From Curtobacterium guangdongense (lineage in GTDB: Bacteria; Actinomycetota; Actinomycetes; Actinomycetales; Microbacteriaceae): a stretch of DNA of 64,000 nt. The notes beneath the pieces are model-generated. The model had not been told where the DNA came from, searched no databases, and saw nothing but the letters and a program-made list of their open reading frames with translations. The position numbers were made by a program, and so were the translations under genes. Location: assembly GCF_049341845.1 (NCBI RefSeq), contig NZ_JBMPIT010000006.1, positions 1-64,000 of the forward strand. The letters are read 5' to 3'. Below are positions 16,144-25,423 of the stretch, in pieces; the stretch's first letter is position 1, and every line of letters starts with the position of its first letter.

Positions 16144-17670
16144 TCAGCCCCAGTACGGCAGGAACGAGTTGTACCAGTGCAGGTCGACCGTCGCGATGCC
16201 GGCTCCGATCGCCACCGCGCAGGCGATGAACACGAACGGTCGTACCCCGCGCGTCGACACGAGCCGCCCGCCGAGGAACAGCAGCACCACCGCGGGGAGC
16301 ACCGGCAGGAAGTACCGCCCCTGGAGCCCTTCGAGGACGAGCCCCTTCGTCGGCGTGTAGTAGATGTACAGCGCGAGGCAGACCGCACCGATCACCGCGG
16401 CCGCTCCGGCGGCGACCACCACGCGCCACACGACACCGCCACGGAGTGCACGGACGGCGGCGCGCTCGTGCGGTTCGACGGTGAGGATCGCGAGCACCAC
16501 GACGACCACGAGCAGGATCACGAAGACCATCGGCAACGGGGACCGCAGCCAGGAGAACGATCCGAACACCCCGCGCCAGATCTCGCCCTTCTGGTCGGTG
16601 AGCCCGGTGGGACCGTCGAACACGAGCGACTTCACCGTCGCCTTGACGAACGCGAACGGGGCGCCGATGACGTAGGCGCGCTGCTCGGCCGGATCGTTGA
16701 GCGGGTTGACGCCCGTGGAGATCCAGCTCGTCGCGCGGAGCCACCCGAGCAACGCGACCATCGCGCTGACCGCGACGGCGGCGGTGCTGGCGATCGCACG
16801 CCACGATCGCGCAGCCGGGTTGCGGAACGGGATGGCGAGCACGATCACGGCGAGGGGCGCGTACGTCGGTTTCACGAGCGCGATCCCGACGAACAACACG
16901 CCGAGCAGGAGCCATCGCCACCAGCCGAGCGGGCCGTCCCGGAGCGACCACCGGAGGACGACCGCGGTCGCGAGGACGCAGAGCCCCAACGTCACGCCGT
17001 CGGCACTGAAGGACGCCGCTTGGGACACCACCGAGGGGAACATGCCGATCGCGAAGAACGCCAACCTGCCGACGGGTGTCAACCGTGCGGCAGCGAGGAG
17101 GAGCCCGGCCACCGCGAGCAACCCGAGTGCCCGACCGAGCTCCAGGGTGACGAGCACGGGGAGGTCGAGCGCCTCCCCCACCCAGATCGCGACGACCTGC
17201 GGCACGTACGCGACCGGGGCGTACTGCGCCGTGTTCGTGAACGTCACCCAGCCGGTGTCGTCCGCGGAGGCGTGCAGCGACGCGAGCTTCGACCAGTCCA
17301 GGTCGCGGAAGGTCGTGGGGTCCTCGAAGCCGCGCTGGTAGTGCGACTCCGCGAACAGGGCGGGCCACGCCGTCGGGACGACTCCGCCGACCTCGCCGTC
17401 ACGGACGTGCGGCTGGTTCTCGGACTCCACCGACACGAATCCGCCGTGTGCGACCTGCCACGCGCGGAACACGTGCGTCGGCTCGTCGGGGTTCAGCCCG
17501 GGTGGGGTGATCGCGATGAAGGCGGCACCGCCGAGCAGGAACACGAGCAGGAAGGCGATGAACTGCCACGAGGACCGGAGCCAGCTCGTCGACCGCCTCG
17601 ACGGCGTCGCCGCGGTCGTCGCGGTCGTGGTCGTGGTCGTCGCGGTTGCTGCCACTGCGCTGTCCGTCAC
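16144..17670 (-). CDS. DUF2142 membrane protein (glycosyltransferase-C-like)
   Basis: This is a 508-residue integral membrane protein with about 11-12 hydrophobic segments. After a poly-Thr/Ala N-terminus (ATATTTTTTATTAAT) comes TM1 and then an outside loop with PDEPTHVFRAWQVAHGG, the acidic first-loop motif shared by the two other DUF2142 proteins here (33849 and 38958). This is the position of catalytic acids in GT-C enzymes, so a polyprenyl-phosphate-sugar-dependent transferase is a fair guess. The start is GTG 17670 with AGGGGGA 8 bases upstream; a TACGAT box at 17727-17732 fits a leader of about 50 bases. The sugar and acceptor are unknown. Confidence 0.82.
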   Translation of the reverse strand: MTDSAVAATATTTTTTATTAATPSRRSTSWLRSSWQFIAFLLVFLLGGAAFIAITPPGLNPDEPTHVFRAWQVAHGGFVSVESENQPHVRDGEVGGVVPTAWPALFAESHYQRGFEDPTTFRDLDWSKLASLHASADDTGWVTFTNTAQYAPVAYVPQVVAIWVGEALDLPVLVTLELGRALGLLAVAGLLLAAARLTPVGRLAFFAIGMFPSVVSQAASFSADGVTLGLCVLATAVVLRWSLRDGPLGWWRWLLLGVLFVGIALVKPTYAPLAVIVLAIPFRNPAARSWRAIASTAAVAVSAMVALLGWLRATSWISTGVNPLNDPAEQRAYVIGAPFAFVKATVKSLVFDGPTGLTDQKGEIWRGVFGSFSWLRSPLPMVFVILLVVVVVLAILTVEPHERAAVRALRGGVVWRVVVAAGAAAVIGAVCLALYIYYTPTKGLVLEGLQGRYFLPVLPAVVLLFLGGRLVSTRGVRPFVFIACAVAIGAGIATVDLHWYNSFLPYWG

Positions 17671-17726
17671 TCGTCGTCCCCCTGCGGTCCTGATCCGTCG
17701 CGGGCTCCGCGCGGATGCCCCGCAGC

Positions 17727-17732
17727 ATCGTA
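17727..17732 (-). promoter_or_regulatory. -10 box for the DUF2142 gene at 17670
   Basis: TACGAT on the minus strand, 57 bases before GTG 17670, in the 100-base gap after the glycosyltransferase stop at 17771. Confidence 0.35.
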
Positions 17733-17770
17733 CGGGACGACGGGCGGGGCCGCTGGTCGTCGGATTCCGA

Positions 17771-18883
17771 TCAGAGTCCGAGTGCGCGTTCCCACGCATC
17801 GTCGACGCCGATGAGCCGCTCCCCGCGGACGTACGCGTCGGTCCGGCCGGCCGGAGTGGTGCCGACGGCGGCGACCACGGCCTCCCTCCAGGCGTCGGTG
17901 TCGTTCGGCACGACCGCCGCCCGATCGACGTGCGGACGGTACGGGCCGACGTCCGAGAGCACGACCGGCAGCCCGAGGAGCGTGTACTCGACGAACTTCA
18001 GGTCGCTCTTGGCGTGGTTGAAGGGCTCGTCGACGAGCGGCGCGACGGCTGCGTCCCAGCGCCAGGCGTTCCGGCGGAGCCAGCGGACGAAGGACGGGTA
18101 GTGCCCGGCGTCCTCGGGGACGGACAGGTGGTCGTACCAGTCCTCGACGTCCTCGGTGACCCCGACCACCTCGAGGCGGATCGGGCGCCCGTCCGCGGCG
18201 ACGAGGCCGTCGAAGACCGGCTCGAGCAGGGCGAGGTCGGCGCCGTGGGTGCGCGAGCCGGCGTAGACGACGCGGTGCGGTGCATCCGGGTCCGACAGTG
18301 GTCCCGCTTGGTCCGCGGGTTCCACGGTCGGGCCCGTCCACAGGCGGGGGTCGACCTGGTTCTCGACGACGACCGGGTGCCCGTCGACGGCACGGACGGC
18401 CTCGGCGAGCGCGGGCGTGCTGACGATCGTGCTGTCCGCCGACCGCACCACCGTGTTCACCGAGTGGAGACGACCCGGGTCGTACTCGGCGCGACCGAGT
18501 CGCTCACGGGCACCGTCGGTGAAGAAGTCGTCGTCGACCTCGGCGACGAGCCGGGTGCCGGTCGCCCGGATCCGCCCGAGGAACGCGTCGAGGTCGGCAG
18601 CCGGCACGGCGTCCCGCTGCACGAGCACGACCGCGTACGTCGCGGGGTCCTCCCCTGCGCCGAACGCGCGTGGGTCGACCTGCGCGACGTCGGCACGCCC
18701 CGAGAGCGCGAGCATCTCGATCCGCTGCACGACACGGACGTGGGCGGAGGGAGCGTGCAGGCCGCCGTGCCCGTGCACGACGTAGCCGACGAGGGGCTTG
18801 GGGGTGGGGATCGGCTGTCGGGCCGCCGGGCGGAGCCGTTTGACCACCCGACGGAGGAACGAGGAACTGGTGTCGGCGGGCAC
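17771..18883 (-). CDS. Glycosyltransferase (GT4/CgeB-like)
   Basis: This is a 370-residue soluble protein. The N-terminal part begins PLVGYVVHGHGGLHAPSAHV and includes RLVAEVDDDFF and IVSTPALAEAV. The C-terminal part has RVVYAGSRTHGADLALLEP and the donor site SDLKFVEYTLLGLPVVLSDV, typical of glycosyltransferases in rhamnan and O-antigen clusters. I chose GTG 18883: it is the first start upstream of the basic helix FLRRVVKRLRP. Just before it lies CTGCA-GTAT-TGCAG (18885-18898), a small inverted repeat. It is transcribed away from the DPM1-like gene. Substrates are unknown. Confidence 0.78.
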   Translation of the reverse strand: MPADTSSSFLRRVVKRLRPAARQPIPTPKPLVGYVVHGHGGLHAPSAHVRVVQRIEMLALSGRADVAQVDPRAFGAGEDPATYAVVLVQRDAVPAADLDAFLGRIRATGTRLVAEVDDDFFTDGARERLGRAEYDPGRLHSVNTVVRSADSTIVSTPALAEAVRAVDGHPVVVENQVDPRLWTGPTVEPADQAGPLSDPDAPHRVVYAGSRTHGADLALLEPVFDGLVAADGRPIRLEVVGVTEDVEDWYDHLSVPEDAGHYPSFVRWLRRNAWRWDAAVAPLVDEPFNHAKSDLKFVEYTLLGLPVVLSDVGPYRPHVDRAAVVPNDTDAWREAVVAAVGTTPAGRTDAYVRGERLIGVDDAWERALGL

Positions 18884-18884
18884 A

Positions 18885-18898
18885 CTGCAGTATTGCAG
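18885..18898. promoter_or_regulatory. Small inverted repeat at a divergent promoter
   Basis: CTGCA and TGCAG arms around GTAT abut the GTG of the minus-strand glycosyltransferase and lie 36 bases from the plus-strand TAGGAT box. This is a possible operator, but the arms are only 5 bases. Confidence 0.25.
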
Positions 18899-18933
18899 CC
18901 GGGGTCGCGAGCATCGCTCGCTGGTCGCGCCCG

Positions 18934-18939
18934 TAGGAT
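18934..18939 (+). promoter_or_regulatory. -10 box for the DPM1-like gene
   Basis: TAGGAT, 46 bases before GTG 18986. The in-frame ATG inside this box (18938) would precede the RNA start, so GTG 18986 is preferred as the start. Confidence 0.45.
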
Positions 18940-18985
18940 GGTCAGGTTCGCCGCCAGCCCCGAGCCCGACAGGACCCGTCACGTC

Positions 18986-19927
18986 GTGAAGTTGTTCGTG
19001 CAGATCCCCTGCCTCAACGAGGAGCAGACCCTCCCCGCGGTCCTCGAGTCGATCCCGACGTCGATCCCGGGCATCGACGAGATCGAGGTCCTCGTCATCG
19101 ACGACGGTTCGACGGACCGCACCGTCGAGGTCGCGAAGGCGCACGGGGTGAAGCACTTCGTCCGTCACACGACGAACATGGGCCTCGCCCGGTCCTTCCG
19201 CGACGGGGTGGACTACGCACTGCTGCACGGCGCGGACATCGTCGTGAACACCGACGGTGACAACCAGTACCCGCAGGCGCACATCACCGAGCTCGTCCAG
19301 CCGATCCTCCGCAAGGAGGCCGAGATCGTGATCGGCGACCGCCAGACGCGCACGATCGAGCACTTCTCCGGGTTCAAGAAGCTCATGCAGCGCTTCGGTT
19401 CCTGGGTCGCGAGCCGTGCGGCCGGCCTCGACCTGCCGGACGCGGCCAGCGGCTTCCGCGCGTACTCGAAGTACTCGCTCATCCGGCTGAACATCGTGAC
19501 GCGCTTCAGTTACTGCATGGAGACGATCGTGCAGGCCGGGTACAAGCGCCTGGCGATCGCGAGCATCCCGATCACGACGAACGCGAAGACGCGCGAGTCC
19601 CGCCTGTTCAAGAACATCTGGCAGCACATGTTCCAGTCCGGTTCCGCGATCGCCCGCGTCTACCTGATGTACCGGCCGATGGCGCTGTTCCTCTGGGTGG
19701 CGCTCGTCCTCGGCGGACTCGGCCTCTGGCCGCTCATCCGGTACCTGGTGCTGCTCGCCACGCACACCGGTGGCAACCACCTGCAGTCGATCATCCTCGG
19801 CGTTGTCCTGCTCATCACGGCGTTGTTGGCCATCGTGATCGGCGTCGTCGCGGACCTGACACGCCTGAACCGGACCCTGGCCGAGGAGCAGCTGGACCTT
19901 CAGAAGCTCGCCAGGTACGGCGACTAG
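18986..19927 (+). CDS. Polyprenyl-phosphate glycosyltransferase (dolichyl-phosphate-mannose-synthase-like)
   Basis: This is a 313-residue GT2 enzyme that probably loads a hexose from a nucleotide sugar onto polyprenyl phosphate at the inner face. It has VQIPCLNEEQTLPAV, VLVIDDGSTDRT and the DxD motif NTDGDNQYP near residue 92. FGSWVASRAAGLDLPDA and ASGFRAYSK follow, as in DPM1/GtrB proteins. Two C-terminal membrane segments (about 235-258 and 270-290) anchor it. The GTG start has AGGA 11 bases upstream. It is followed after 2 bases by a GT39-like membrane protein, which would use the lipid-linked sugar on the outside: a donor-maker and user pair. Confidence 0.9.
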   Translation: MKLFVQIPCLNEEQTLPAVLESIPTSIPGIDEIEVLVIDDGSTDRTVEVAKAHGVKHFVRHTTNMGLARSFRDGVDYALLHGADIVVNTDGDNQYPQAHITELVQPILRKEAEIVIGDRQTRTIEHFSGFKKLMQRFGSWVASRAAGLDLPDAASGFRAYSKYSLIRLNIVTRFSYCMETIVQAGYKRLAIASIPITTNAKTRESRLFKNIWQHMFQSGSAIARVYLMYRPMALFLWVALVLGGLGLWPLIRYLVLLATHTGGNHLQSIILGVVLLITALLAIVIGVVADLTRLNRTLAEEQLDLQKLARYGD

Positions 19928-19929
19928 CC

Positions 19930-21489
19930 GTGACGACCACCGCGGCCACCCCGACGCCGACCGCGCCGACCCGTCGTCTCCGTTCGACGACGCTCCTCTG
20001 GGCCGGGGCCGTCGCCGTGCTCGGCGTCGTGATCGGCGCGGCCGGTTCGTGGATCCCGGCGGCGTGGGCCGACGAGGCCGCCACGATGAGCGGGGTCCGG
20101 CGATCGATCCCGGCGCTCTGGCACATGGCGCACAACGTCGACGGCGTGCACTCGTTCTACTACCTGCTGCTGCACCTCTGGTTCGAGGTCGTGCCGTACA
20201 GCCCGTTCTGGCTGCGGATGCCGAGTGCGCTCGCGACCGGGCTCGCCGCGGGGCTCGTCGTCCTGCTGGTGCACCGGTTGGCAGGGCTCCGCCCCGCCGT
20301 CGCCGCCGGCATCGTGTACTGCTTGCTCCCGCGCGTGACGTTCTCGGCCATCGAGGGCCGGTCGAACGCGCTCACCGCGGCGGTCGCCGTCGCCCTCACC
20401 CTGCTGCTCGTCATCGCGGTGTCGAAGACCGTCGAACGCCGTGGCGTCGCGTGGGCGTGGTGGGCGGCCTACTCGGGTCTGGCCATCGCGGGCGGGGTGC
20501 TCTTCGTGTACCTCTCCCTCATCCTCGTGGCCCATGCGGTGACGCTCGCCCTCTGGCAGGTCCGACGGCTCGTCGGACGTCGCTCCCCGTCGGTGGTCCG
20601 ACCGGCGCTCTTCTGGCTCGGCTCCGTCGTGCTCGCCGGCGCCGCGCTGCTGCCCTTCATGAAGACCGTCTCGGGGCAGACTGCCCAGCTGTACTGGATG
20701 GGCCCGCTCGTGATCGGACCGGGGCTCGTCCGCCGTGTCGTCGTCGACCAGTGGTTCCTGGGGACGGGGCAGTGGGCGTGGGTGCCGTTCGTGCTCATGG
20801 GGCTCGGCATCATCGCGACCCTCGCGATGCCGCGACTCCGCTCGCGGATCCCCGCGATCGAGGTCGCCGTCCCGGTCGTCGTCCTGCCGACGCTGATCGT
20901 CGTCGCCGTCTCGGTGCTGGTCCGTCCGTTCTACGACCCGCGCTACTTCACCTTCTGCACGCCGTTCGTCGCGATCCTGCTCGGCCTCGCGCTGACGGCG
21001 GTCCCGTGGCGCACCGTCACGGCCGTCGCCCTCGTCGCGATCGCCGCCTTCGTCTCGCCGATCTACCTCGCACAACGCACCCCGACGGCGAAGGACGACT
21101 CGACGTGGAACGTCGCAGCCGCCCTCATCACCGCCGAACGGGCGAAGGAACCGGCGGGCACCGTCGACGCCGTCTACTACGGCCCGCTGCCGAGCCACAC
21201 GAACCGCACCACCGAGTTCGTCGCGTCGTCCTACCCCGAGGCGTTCGCCGGGATGCGCGACCTGACGCTCCGGCGTGACGCGATCTCGATCGGACAACTC
21301 TGGGCCGAGCGGTACACCACGGCAGATCCCCTGCCGAGCACCGAGGGCGTCGATCGCGTGTGGTTCGTCGGCGAGCCGACACCCGACCAGCCGCGGATCC
21401 CGGAGGAGCAGCTCGCGGCGCAGGGCTGGCACATCGAGAAGCAGTGGTCCGAGAGCGCCTTCAGCATCATCGTCTTCGCGAAGGACTGA
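19930..21489 (+). CDS. ArnT/GT39-like membrane glycosyltransferase
   Basis: This is a 519-residue protein with about 10-11 membrane segments and a C-terminal soluble domain of about 120 residues. The first outside loop reads WIPAAWADEAATMSG, with the Asp-Glu pair expected for the metal/donor site of GT-C enzymes. WRTVTAVALVAIAAF and the VSPIYLAQRTPT region precede the outer domain. GTG 19930 lies 2 bases after the stop of the DPM1-like gene, so the products are made together, and this protein probably moves the sugar from its lipid carrier to the exported glycan or a protein. The acceptor is unknown. Confidence 0.82.
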   Translation: MTTTAATPTPTAPTRRLRSTTLLWAGAVAVLGVVIGAAGSWIPAAWADEAATMSGVRRSIPALWHMAHNVDGVHSFYYLLLHLWFEVVPYSPFWLRMPSALATGLAAGLVVLLVHRLAGLRPAVAAGIVYCLLPRVTFSAIEGRSNALTAAVAVALTLLLVIAVSKTVERRGVAWAWWAAYSGLAIAGGVLFVYLSLILVAHAVTLALWQVRRLVGRRSPSVVRPALFWLGSVVLAGAALLPFMKTVSGQTAQLYWMGPLVIGPGLVRRVVVDQWFLGTGQWAWVPFVLMGLGIIATLAMPRLRSRIPAIEVAVPVVVLPTLIVVAVSVLVRPFYDPRYFTFCTPFVAILLGLALTAVPWRTVTAVALVAIAAFVSPIYLAQRTPTAKDDSTWNVAAALITAERAKEPAGTVDAVYYGPLPSHTNRTTEFVASSYPEAFAGMRDLTLRRDAISIGQLWAERYTTADPLPSTEGVDRVWFVGEPTPDQPRIPEEQLAAQGWHIEKQWSESAFSIIVFAKD

Positions 21490-21524
21490 CCGGTCGTCCG
21501 GGCGGCGGTCGGTTCCGACGCCGC

Positions 21525-21530
21525 TAGACT
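21525..21530 (+). promoter_or_regulatory. -10 box for rmlB-rmlD
   Basis: TAGACT, 61 bases before GTG 21592. The RNA start would be near 21537, inside the hairpin at 21534-21551. Confidence 0.5.
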
Positions 21531-21533
21531 GCT

Positions 21534-21551
21534 CGCCGACCGTCGTCGGCG
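21534..21551 (+). promoter_or_regulatory. Hairpin at the 5' end of the rmlB-rmlD mRNA
   Basis: CGCCGAC and GTCGGCG pair around CGTC, directly after the -10 box. It could be an operator or an mRNA-stabilising 5' stem. Confidence 0.35.
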
Positions 21552-21591
21552 TATCGAGCCGACCTCCATCGGCCACGAAAAGGAAACCAGC

Positions 21592-22578
21592 GTGAAGATC
21601 CTCGTCACCGGAGGGGCCGGCTTCATCGGCTCGAACTTCGTCCGCAGAACCCTCGAGGACGCCTACCCCGGCCTCGAAGGCGCCGAGGTCGTCGTCTACG
21701 ACGCCCTGACCTACTCAGGCAACCTCGCGAACCTCGCCCCGGTCTCGGACTCCCCGCGCTACTCGTTCGTCCAGGGCGACATCCGCGACGCGGCCAAGCT
21801 CGACGAGGTCGTCCCGACCGTCGACGCGATCGTGCACTTCGCCGCCGAGTCGCACGTCGACCGGTCCGTCCGTGACTCCGGCATCTTCGTCGAGACCAAC
21901 GTCGTCGGCACCCAGCGGCTGCTCGACGCGGCGCTCCGCCACGGCACCGAGCGCTTCGTGCACGTCTCCACGGACGAGGTCTACGGCTCGATCAGCGAGG
22001 GCTCGTGGGCCGAGGACCGTCCGCTCGAGCCGAACTCCCCGTACTCGGCGTCGAAGGCCGGCAGCGACCTGCTCGCCCGCAGCTACCACCGCACGCACGG
22101 ACTGAACCTCTCGATCACGCGCTGCTCGAACAACTACGGGCCGTACCACTTCCCCGAGAAGGTCATCCCGCTGTTCGTCACGAACCTCATCGACGACAAG
22201 CACGTCCCGCTGTACGGCGAGGGCAACAACATCCGCGACTGGCTGCACGTCGACGACCACACCCGCGGCATCGCCATGGTGCTCACCCGCGGCCGCGCAG
22301 GCGAGATCTACAACATCGGCGGCGGCACGGAGCTCACGAACAAGGAGCTCACCGAGATGCTGCTCGAGGCCACCGGCAAGGACTGGTCGTACGTCGACCG
22401 GGTCGCCGACCGCCTCGGCCACGACCTGCGGTACTCGGTCGACATCTCGAAGATCCAGGCCGAACTCGGCTACGAGCCGCAGGTGCCGTTCGCGCAGGGC
22501 CTGGCGGACGTCGTGCAGTGGTACCGCGACAACCGCTCGTGGTGGGAGCCCCTCAAGGAGCGTGCGGCGCTCGCATGA
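21592..22578 (+). CDS. rmlB: dTDP-glucose 4,6-dehydratase
   Basis: This 328-residue short-chain dehydrogenase family enzyme carries out step two of dTDP-L-rhamnose synthesis. The NAD site GGAGFIGSNFVRR lies at residues 7-19. YDALTYSGNLANL, FAAESHVDRS, STDEVYG (with the Asp-Glu acid/base pair) and the YSASKAG catalytic Tyr-Lys near residue 150 are all present. The start is GTG 21592 with AAAGGAAA about 9 bases upstream. It overlaps rmlD by 4 bases. It is separated from rmlA/rmlC by about 5 kb of transferase genes, so the pathway is run from two operons. Confidence 0.97.
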   Translation: MKILVTGGAGFIGSNFVRRTLEDAYPGLEGAEVVVYDALTYSGNLANLAPVSDSPRYSFVQGDIRDAAKLDEVVPTVDAIVHFAAESHVDRSVRDSGIFVETNVVGTQRLLDAALRHGTERFVHVSTDEVYGSISEGSWAEDRPLEPNSPYSASKAGSDLLARSYHRTHGLNLSITRCSNNYGPYHFPEKVIPLFVTNLIDDKHVPLYGEGNNIRDWLHVDDHTRGIAMVLTRGRAGEIYNIGGGTELTNKELTEMLLEATGKDWSYVDRVADRLGHDLRYSVDISKIQAELGYEPQVPFAQGLADVVQWYRDNRSWWEPLKERAALA

Positions 22579-23423
22579 CCCGCTACCTGATCGCCGGAGC
22601 GGCCGGCATGCTCGGCCAGGACCTCCAGCAGGCGCTCGCCGGTCGTGACGTCACCGCGCTGTCCCGCGCCGACCTCGACATCACCGACGAGGTCGCCGTC
22701 GCCGCGGCCGTGGCCGGGCACGACGTCGTGATCAACGCCGCGGCGTACACGAAGGTCGACGACGCCGAGTCCCACGAGGACGACGCCCACGCGGTCAACG
22801 CCCGCGGACCGGAGGTCCTCGCGACCGCCACCGTCGCCGCCGGTGCGAAGCTCGTGCACGTGTCGACGGACTACGTGTTCGACGGCAACGGCACCGCGCC
22901 GTACGCCGAGGACGAGCCGACGGACCCGATCGGCGCCTACGGCCGCACGAAGGCAGCAGGCGAAGCCGCGGTGCGGTCGATCGCGCCGGACTCGTCGTAC
23001 GTCGTCCGTGCTGCGTGGCTCTACGGTGCGGGTGGACCGAACTTCGCGAAGACGATGATCCGCCTCGCCGGCTCGCACGAGACCGTCAGCGTCGTCGTCG
23101 ACCAGGTCGGGCAGCCGACGTGGACGGGCGACCTGGCGCGGCAGATCGTCGCCATGCTCGACGCCGACGCCCCCGCCGGGATCTACCACGGCACGAACGC
23201 CGGGCAGGGCTCGTGGTTCGACTTCACGAAGGCGATCTTCACCGAGGTGGGCCTCGACCCGGAGCGCGTCCTGCCGACCGACAGCTCGGCGTTCGTCCGC
23301 CCGGCGCCGCGTCCCGCGTACAGCGTGCTCGGGCACGACGCCTGGCAGCGGGCCGGCATCCCGCCGATGCGCGACTGGCGCGAAGCCCTGCACGCCGCGG
23401 CGGAAGCCGGCGTGCTCGCCTGA
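22575..23423 (+). CDS. rmlD: dTDP-4-dehydrorhamnose reductase
   Basis: This is a 282-residue NAD(P)H-dependent reductase making dTDP-L-rhamnose, the last step. It has the nucleotide motif GAAGMLGQDL, INAAAYTKVDDAE, STDYVFDG and the YGRTKAAGE Tyr-Lys pair; WLYGAGGPNFAKTM is typical of the family. The ATG overlaps the rmlB stop (ATGA). A terminator at 23451-23480 closes the operon. It corresponds to Rv3266c, which in mycobacteria sits near the same manB/purine/acyl-CoA carboxylase region. Confidence 0.96.
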   Translation: MTRYLIAGAAGMLGQDLQQALAGRDVTALSRADLDITDEVAVAAAVAGHDVVINAAAYTKVDDAESHEDDAHAVNARGPEVLATATVAAGAKLVHVSTDYVFDGNGTAPYAEDEPTDPIGAYGRTKAAGEAAVRSIAPDSSYVVRAAWLYGAGGPNFAKTMIRLAGSHETVSVVVDQVGQPTWTGDLARQIVAMLDADAPAGIYHGTNAGQGSWFDFTKAIFTEVGLDPERVLPTDSSAFVRPAPRPAYSVLGHDAWQRAGIPPMRDWREALHAAAEAGVLA

Positions 23424-23450
23424 GCGACGCCCGGACGACGAACACCGCTC

Positions 23451-23480
23451 GATGCGCGGTCCCGATCGGGGCCGCGCATC
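23451..23480. terminator. Hairpin terminator between rmlD and a convergent gene
   Basis: This is a 13-bp stem with one G-U pair: GATGCGCGGTCCC / GGGGCCGCGCATC, loop GATC. It lies 27 bases after rmlD and just before the stop of the minus-strand gene at 23487, so it can serve both. Confidence 0.75.
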
Positions 23481-23486
23481 GGCGCG

Positions 23487-25316
23487 TCAGGGGTCGAGTC
23501 GGACGATGTCGACGCGGCACGCCGACGCCGGGACTCCGGCGGCGTCCGATGCGCACGGGATGAGCGCCACGAACGACCCGACCCTCGTCCCCGCTTCGTT
23601 GTAGTCGCGCTGCGGGTGGTCCGCTTCGTCGAACTGCAGGAAGTACTGCACCCCGACCTGTCGGAACAGCTCGCGTTGCTCCGACGAGGCGACCTCGTAC
23701 CCCTGTCCAGACCGACCGTACGCGTGCGCGTCCACCATCAAGGCGAGGCTCGAGGTGACCCGGTAGTTCGTGCCGATGATCCGCGCATCGGACGGCAGGT
23801 CGCCGCTCGCCACGATGTCCTCGGCGAGCTGGCGGAGCGGTGGCTCGCCCGGTCCCTGGAGCAGGGGCAGCGACGGCAGGGTCGTGGTCGAGGCGACGAA
23901 CGGGGCCTGGACGCCGTACACGTTCTGCGCGACCGAGGCGACCGGGATGACGAGGACCGCGAGCGCCACCACCGCCCGGCTGACGACGCCTCGACGTCGG
24001 GCGGCACGCCACACCGACGGCAGCATCACACTCGCGAGCAGGACGCTCACCGGGAAGAGCGGCCAGTAGTACCGGATGTTGCCGCCGGAGCTCGACGCCG
24101 ACGTGATCGCCGCGTACCCGAGCAGGTACACGAGCCCGACGATCGCCGTGGTGCAGGCGAACGGCGACCGACGGAACCGGACGGCACCGACGACGACCGC
24201 TCCCGCGAACAGCAGCCCGATCGGCAGCGTCGCCGGGCCGTATTCGGCGATCCTGTGCAGGTAGTACGGCAGCGCGAGGAGTCGCTGTCCGACGTAGTAC
24301 CGCGCCTTGCCGACGAGCGACGAGTCGGACGGCGTGGTGGCCGCCTGCGCATCCGGGCTCGATCCGTCGTCCGGCCGAGGGGTGTCCGTCGGTCGATCGT
24401 ACGGCCCACGCCCGTAGACGGCCGGGGTGAAGTCCTCGTTCGGCGTCACGGCCGACGGGTTCGGGGGCACCGGCAGGAACGGCCAGCCCTGGTCGTTCGT
24501 GGCGGAGCTGAACTTGTTGCCGAAGTTCACCCCGAACGACGAGCCGAGCATCGGGCCGTCGTACTTCGCGCTGAGCGCACCGATCCACGGAGCCGCGACG
24601 ACCGCGAAGGCGACCGTCACCGCCACGGGTGTCAGCCACGGGCGCAGCGTCCCCGTCCCGTTCCGACGCGCCGACCACCAGCGCACGAGCAGCCAGGCCA
24701 CCACCGAGACGACCGCGACGGGCAGCAGGTAGAGCTTCACGAAGTACCCGAGCGCGACGACGACCCCGAGGACGGCAGCGGCGACGACGTGCCGCCGTGT
24801 CGAGCCGCCGGCCGTGCGATCGGCCCATCGGAGCGCCCACAGGAACCCGACGACCCACGCGACGACGAGCAGGTCCGGCGTCCGCGGCGGCGCGGCTGCC
24901 ATGACGGCCGGCGTCACCGCGACCATGTACACGAGCGCGGGCACGATCCGCCGCGTCTCGCTCCACGCCAGCCATCCGCCGACCCCGACGACGACCGCCG
25001 CGGCGAAGCAGCTCACGACGCCGAAGGCATCCGTGAACCCGACACCACCGGCGATGAGCGGCGCCATCATCCACGAGACCATCGGCGACCAGTACGCGTT
25101 CACGGCGTCGGCGACGTCGCCCTCGGCGTACTGCCTCGCGATCGACAGGTACGAGATCCCGTCGCCGGCCACCACCTGCAACCGCTGCTGCGCGACCACC
25201 AGGGCGACGAGCGCGACCGCCACGACGAGCACGGCGCCGAGCACGACTGCGCCGCGAACGACGGCCAGGGGCCGCTGCACGGCGGATGGCCGGGTGGCCG
25301 GGAGGGTTCTGGTCAC
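23487..25316 (-). CDS. Membrane protein, GT-C/ArnT-like
   Basis: This is a 609-residue protein with about 11 hydrophobic segments, a large polar loop at about residues 250-330 (rich in Pro/Asp, PYDRPTDTPRPDDGSS) and a C-terminal outer domain of about 130 residues. The first outside loop is VVAGDGISYLSIARQYAEGD, with acidic residues where GT-C enzymes bind lipid-phosphate sugars. YVGQRLLALPYYLHR and GNIRYYWPLFPVSVLL resemble the glycosyltransferase-39 family. The start is GTG 25316, without a clear ribosome site. A membrane glycosyltransferase is likely; the substrate is unknown. Confidence 0.72.
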   Translation of the reverse strand: MTRTLPATRPSAVQRPLAVVRGAVVLGAVLVVAVALVALVVAQQRLQVVAGDGISYLSIARQYAEGDVADAVNAYWSPMVSWMMAPLIAGGVGFTDAFGVVSCFAAAVVVGVGGWLAWSETRRIVPALVYMVAVTPAVMAAAPPRTPDLLVVAWVVGFLWALRWADRTAGGSTRRHVVAAAVLGVVVALGYFVKLYLLPVAVVSVVAWLLVRWWSARRNGTGTLRPWLTPVAVTVAFAVVAAPWIGALSAKYDGPMLGSSFGVNFGNKFSSATNDQGWPFLPVPPNPSAVTPNEDFTPAVYGRGPYDRPTDTPRPDDGSSPDAQAATTPSDSSLVGKARYYVGQRLLALPYYLHRIAEYGPATLPIGLLFAGAVVVGAVRFRRSPFACTTAIVGLVYLLGYAAITSASSSGGNIRYYWPLFPVSVLLASVMLPSVWRAARRRGVVSRAVVALAVLVIPVASVAQNVYGVQAPFVASTTTLPSLPLLQGPGEPPLRQLAEDIVASGDLPSDARIIGTNYRVTSSLALMVDAHAYGRSGQGYEVASSEQRELFRQVGVQYFLQFDEADHPQRDYNEAGTRVGSFVALIPCASDAAGVPASACRVDIVRLDP

Positions 25317-25423
25317 CTGACCATCGTCCCATCCCGCCGGGCGGTGCGATTCCGTTCAGGATCCTGTCGACACGTCGAGGACGGTTCCCGGGAACTCCGG
25401 GCGTCCTCTGTCACGATCACTCC

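Noticed and set aside
18885..18898. Strong operator for the divergent glycosyltransferases
   Set aside because: Arms are only 5 bases and no second copy was seen; kept only as a low-confidence site.
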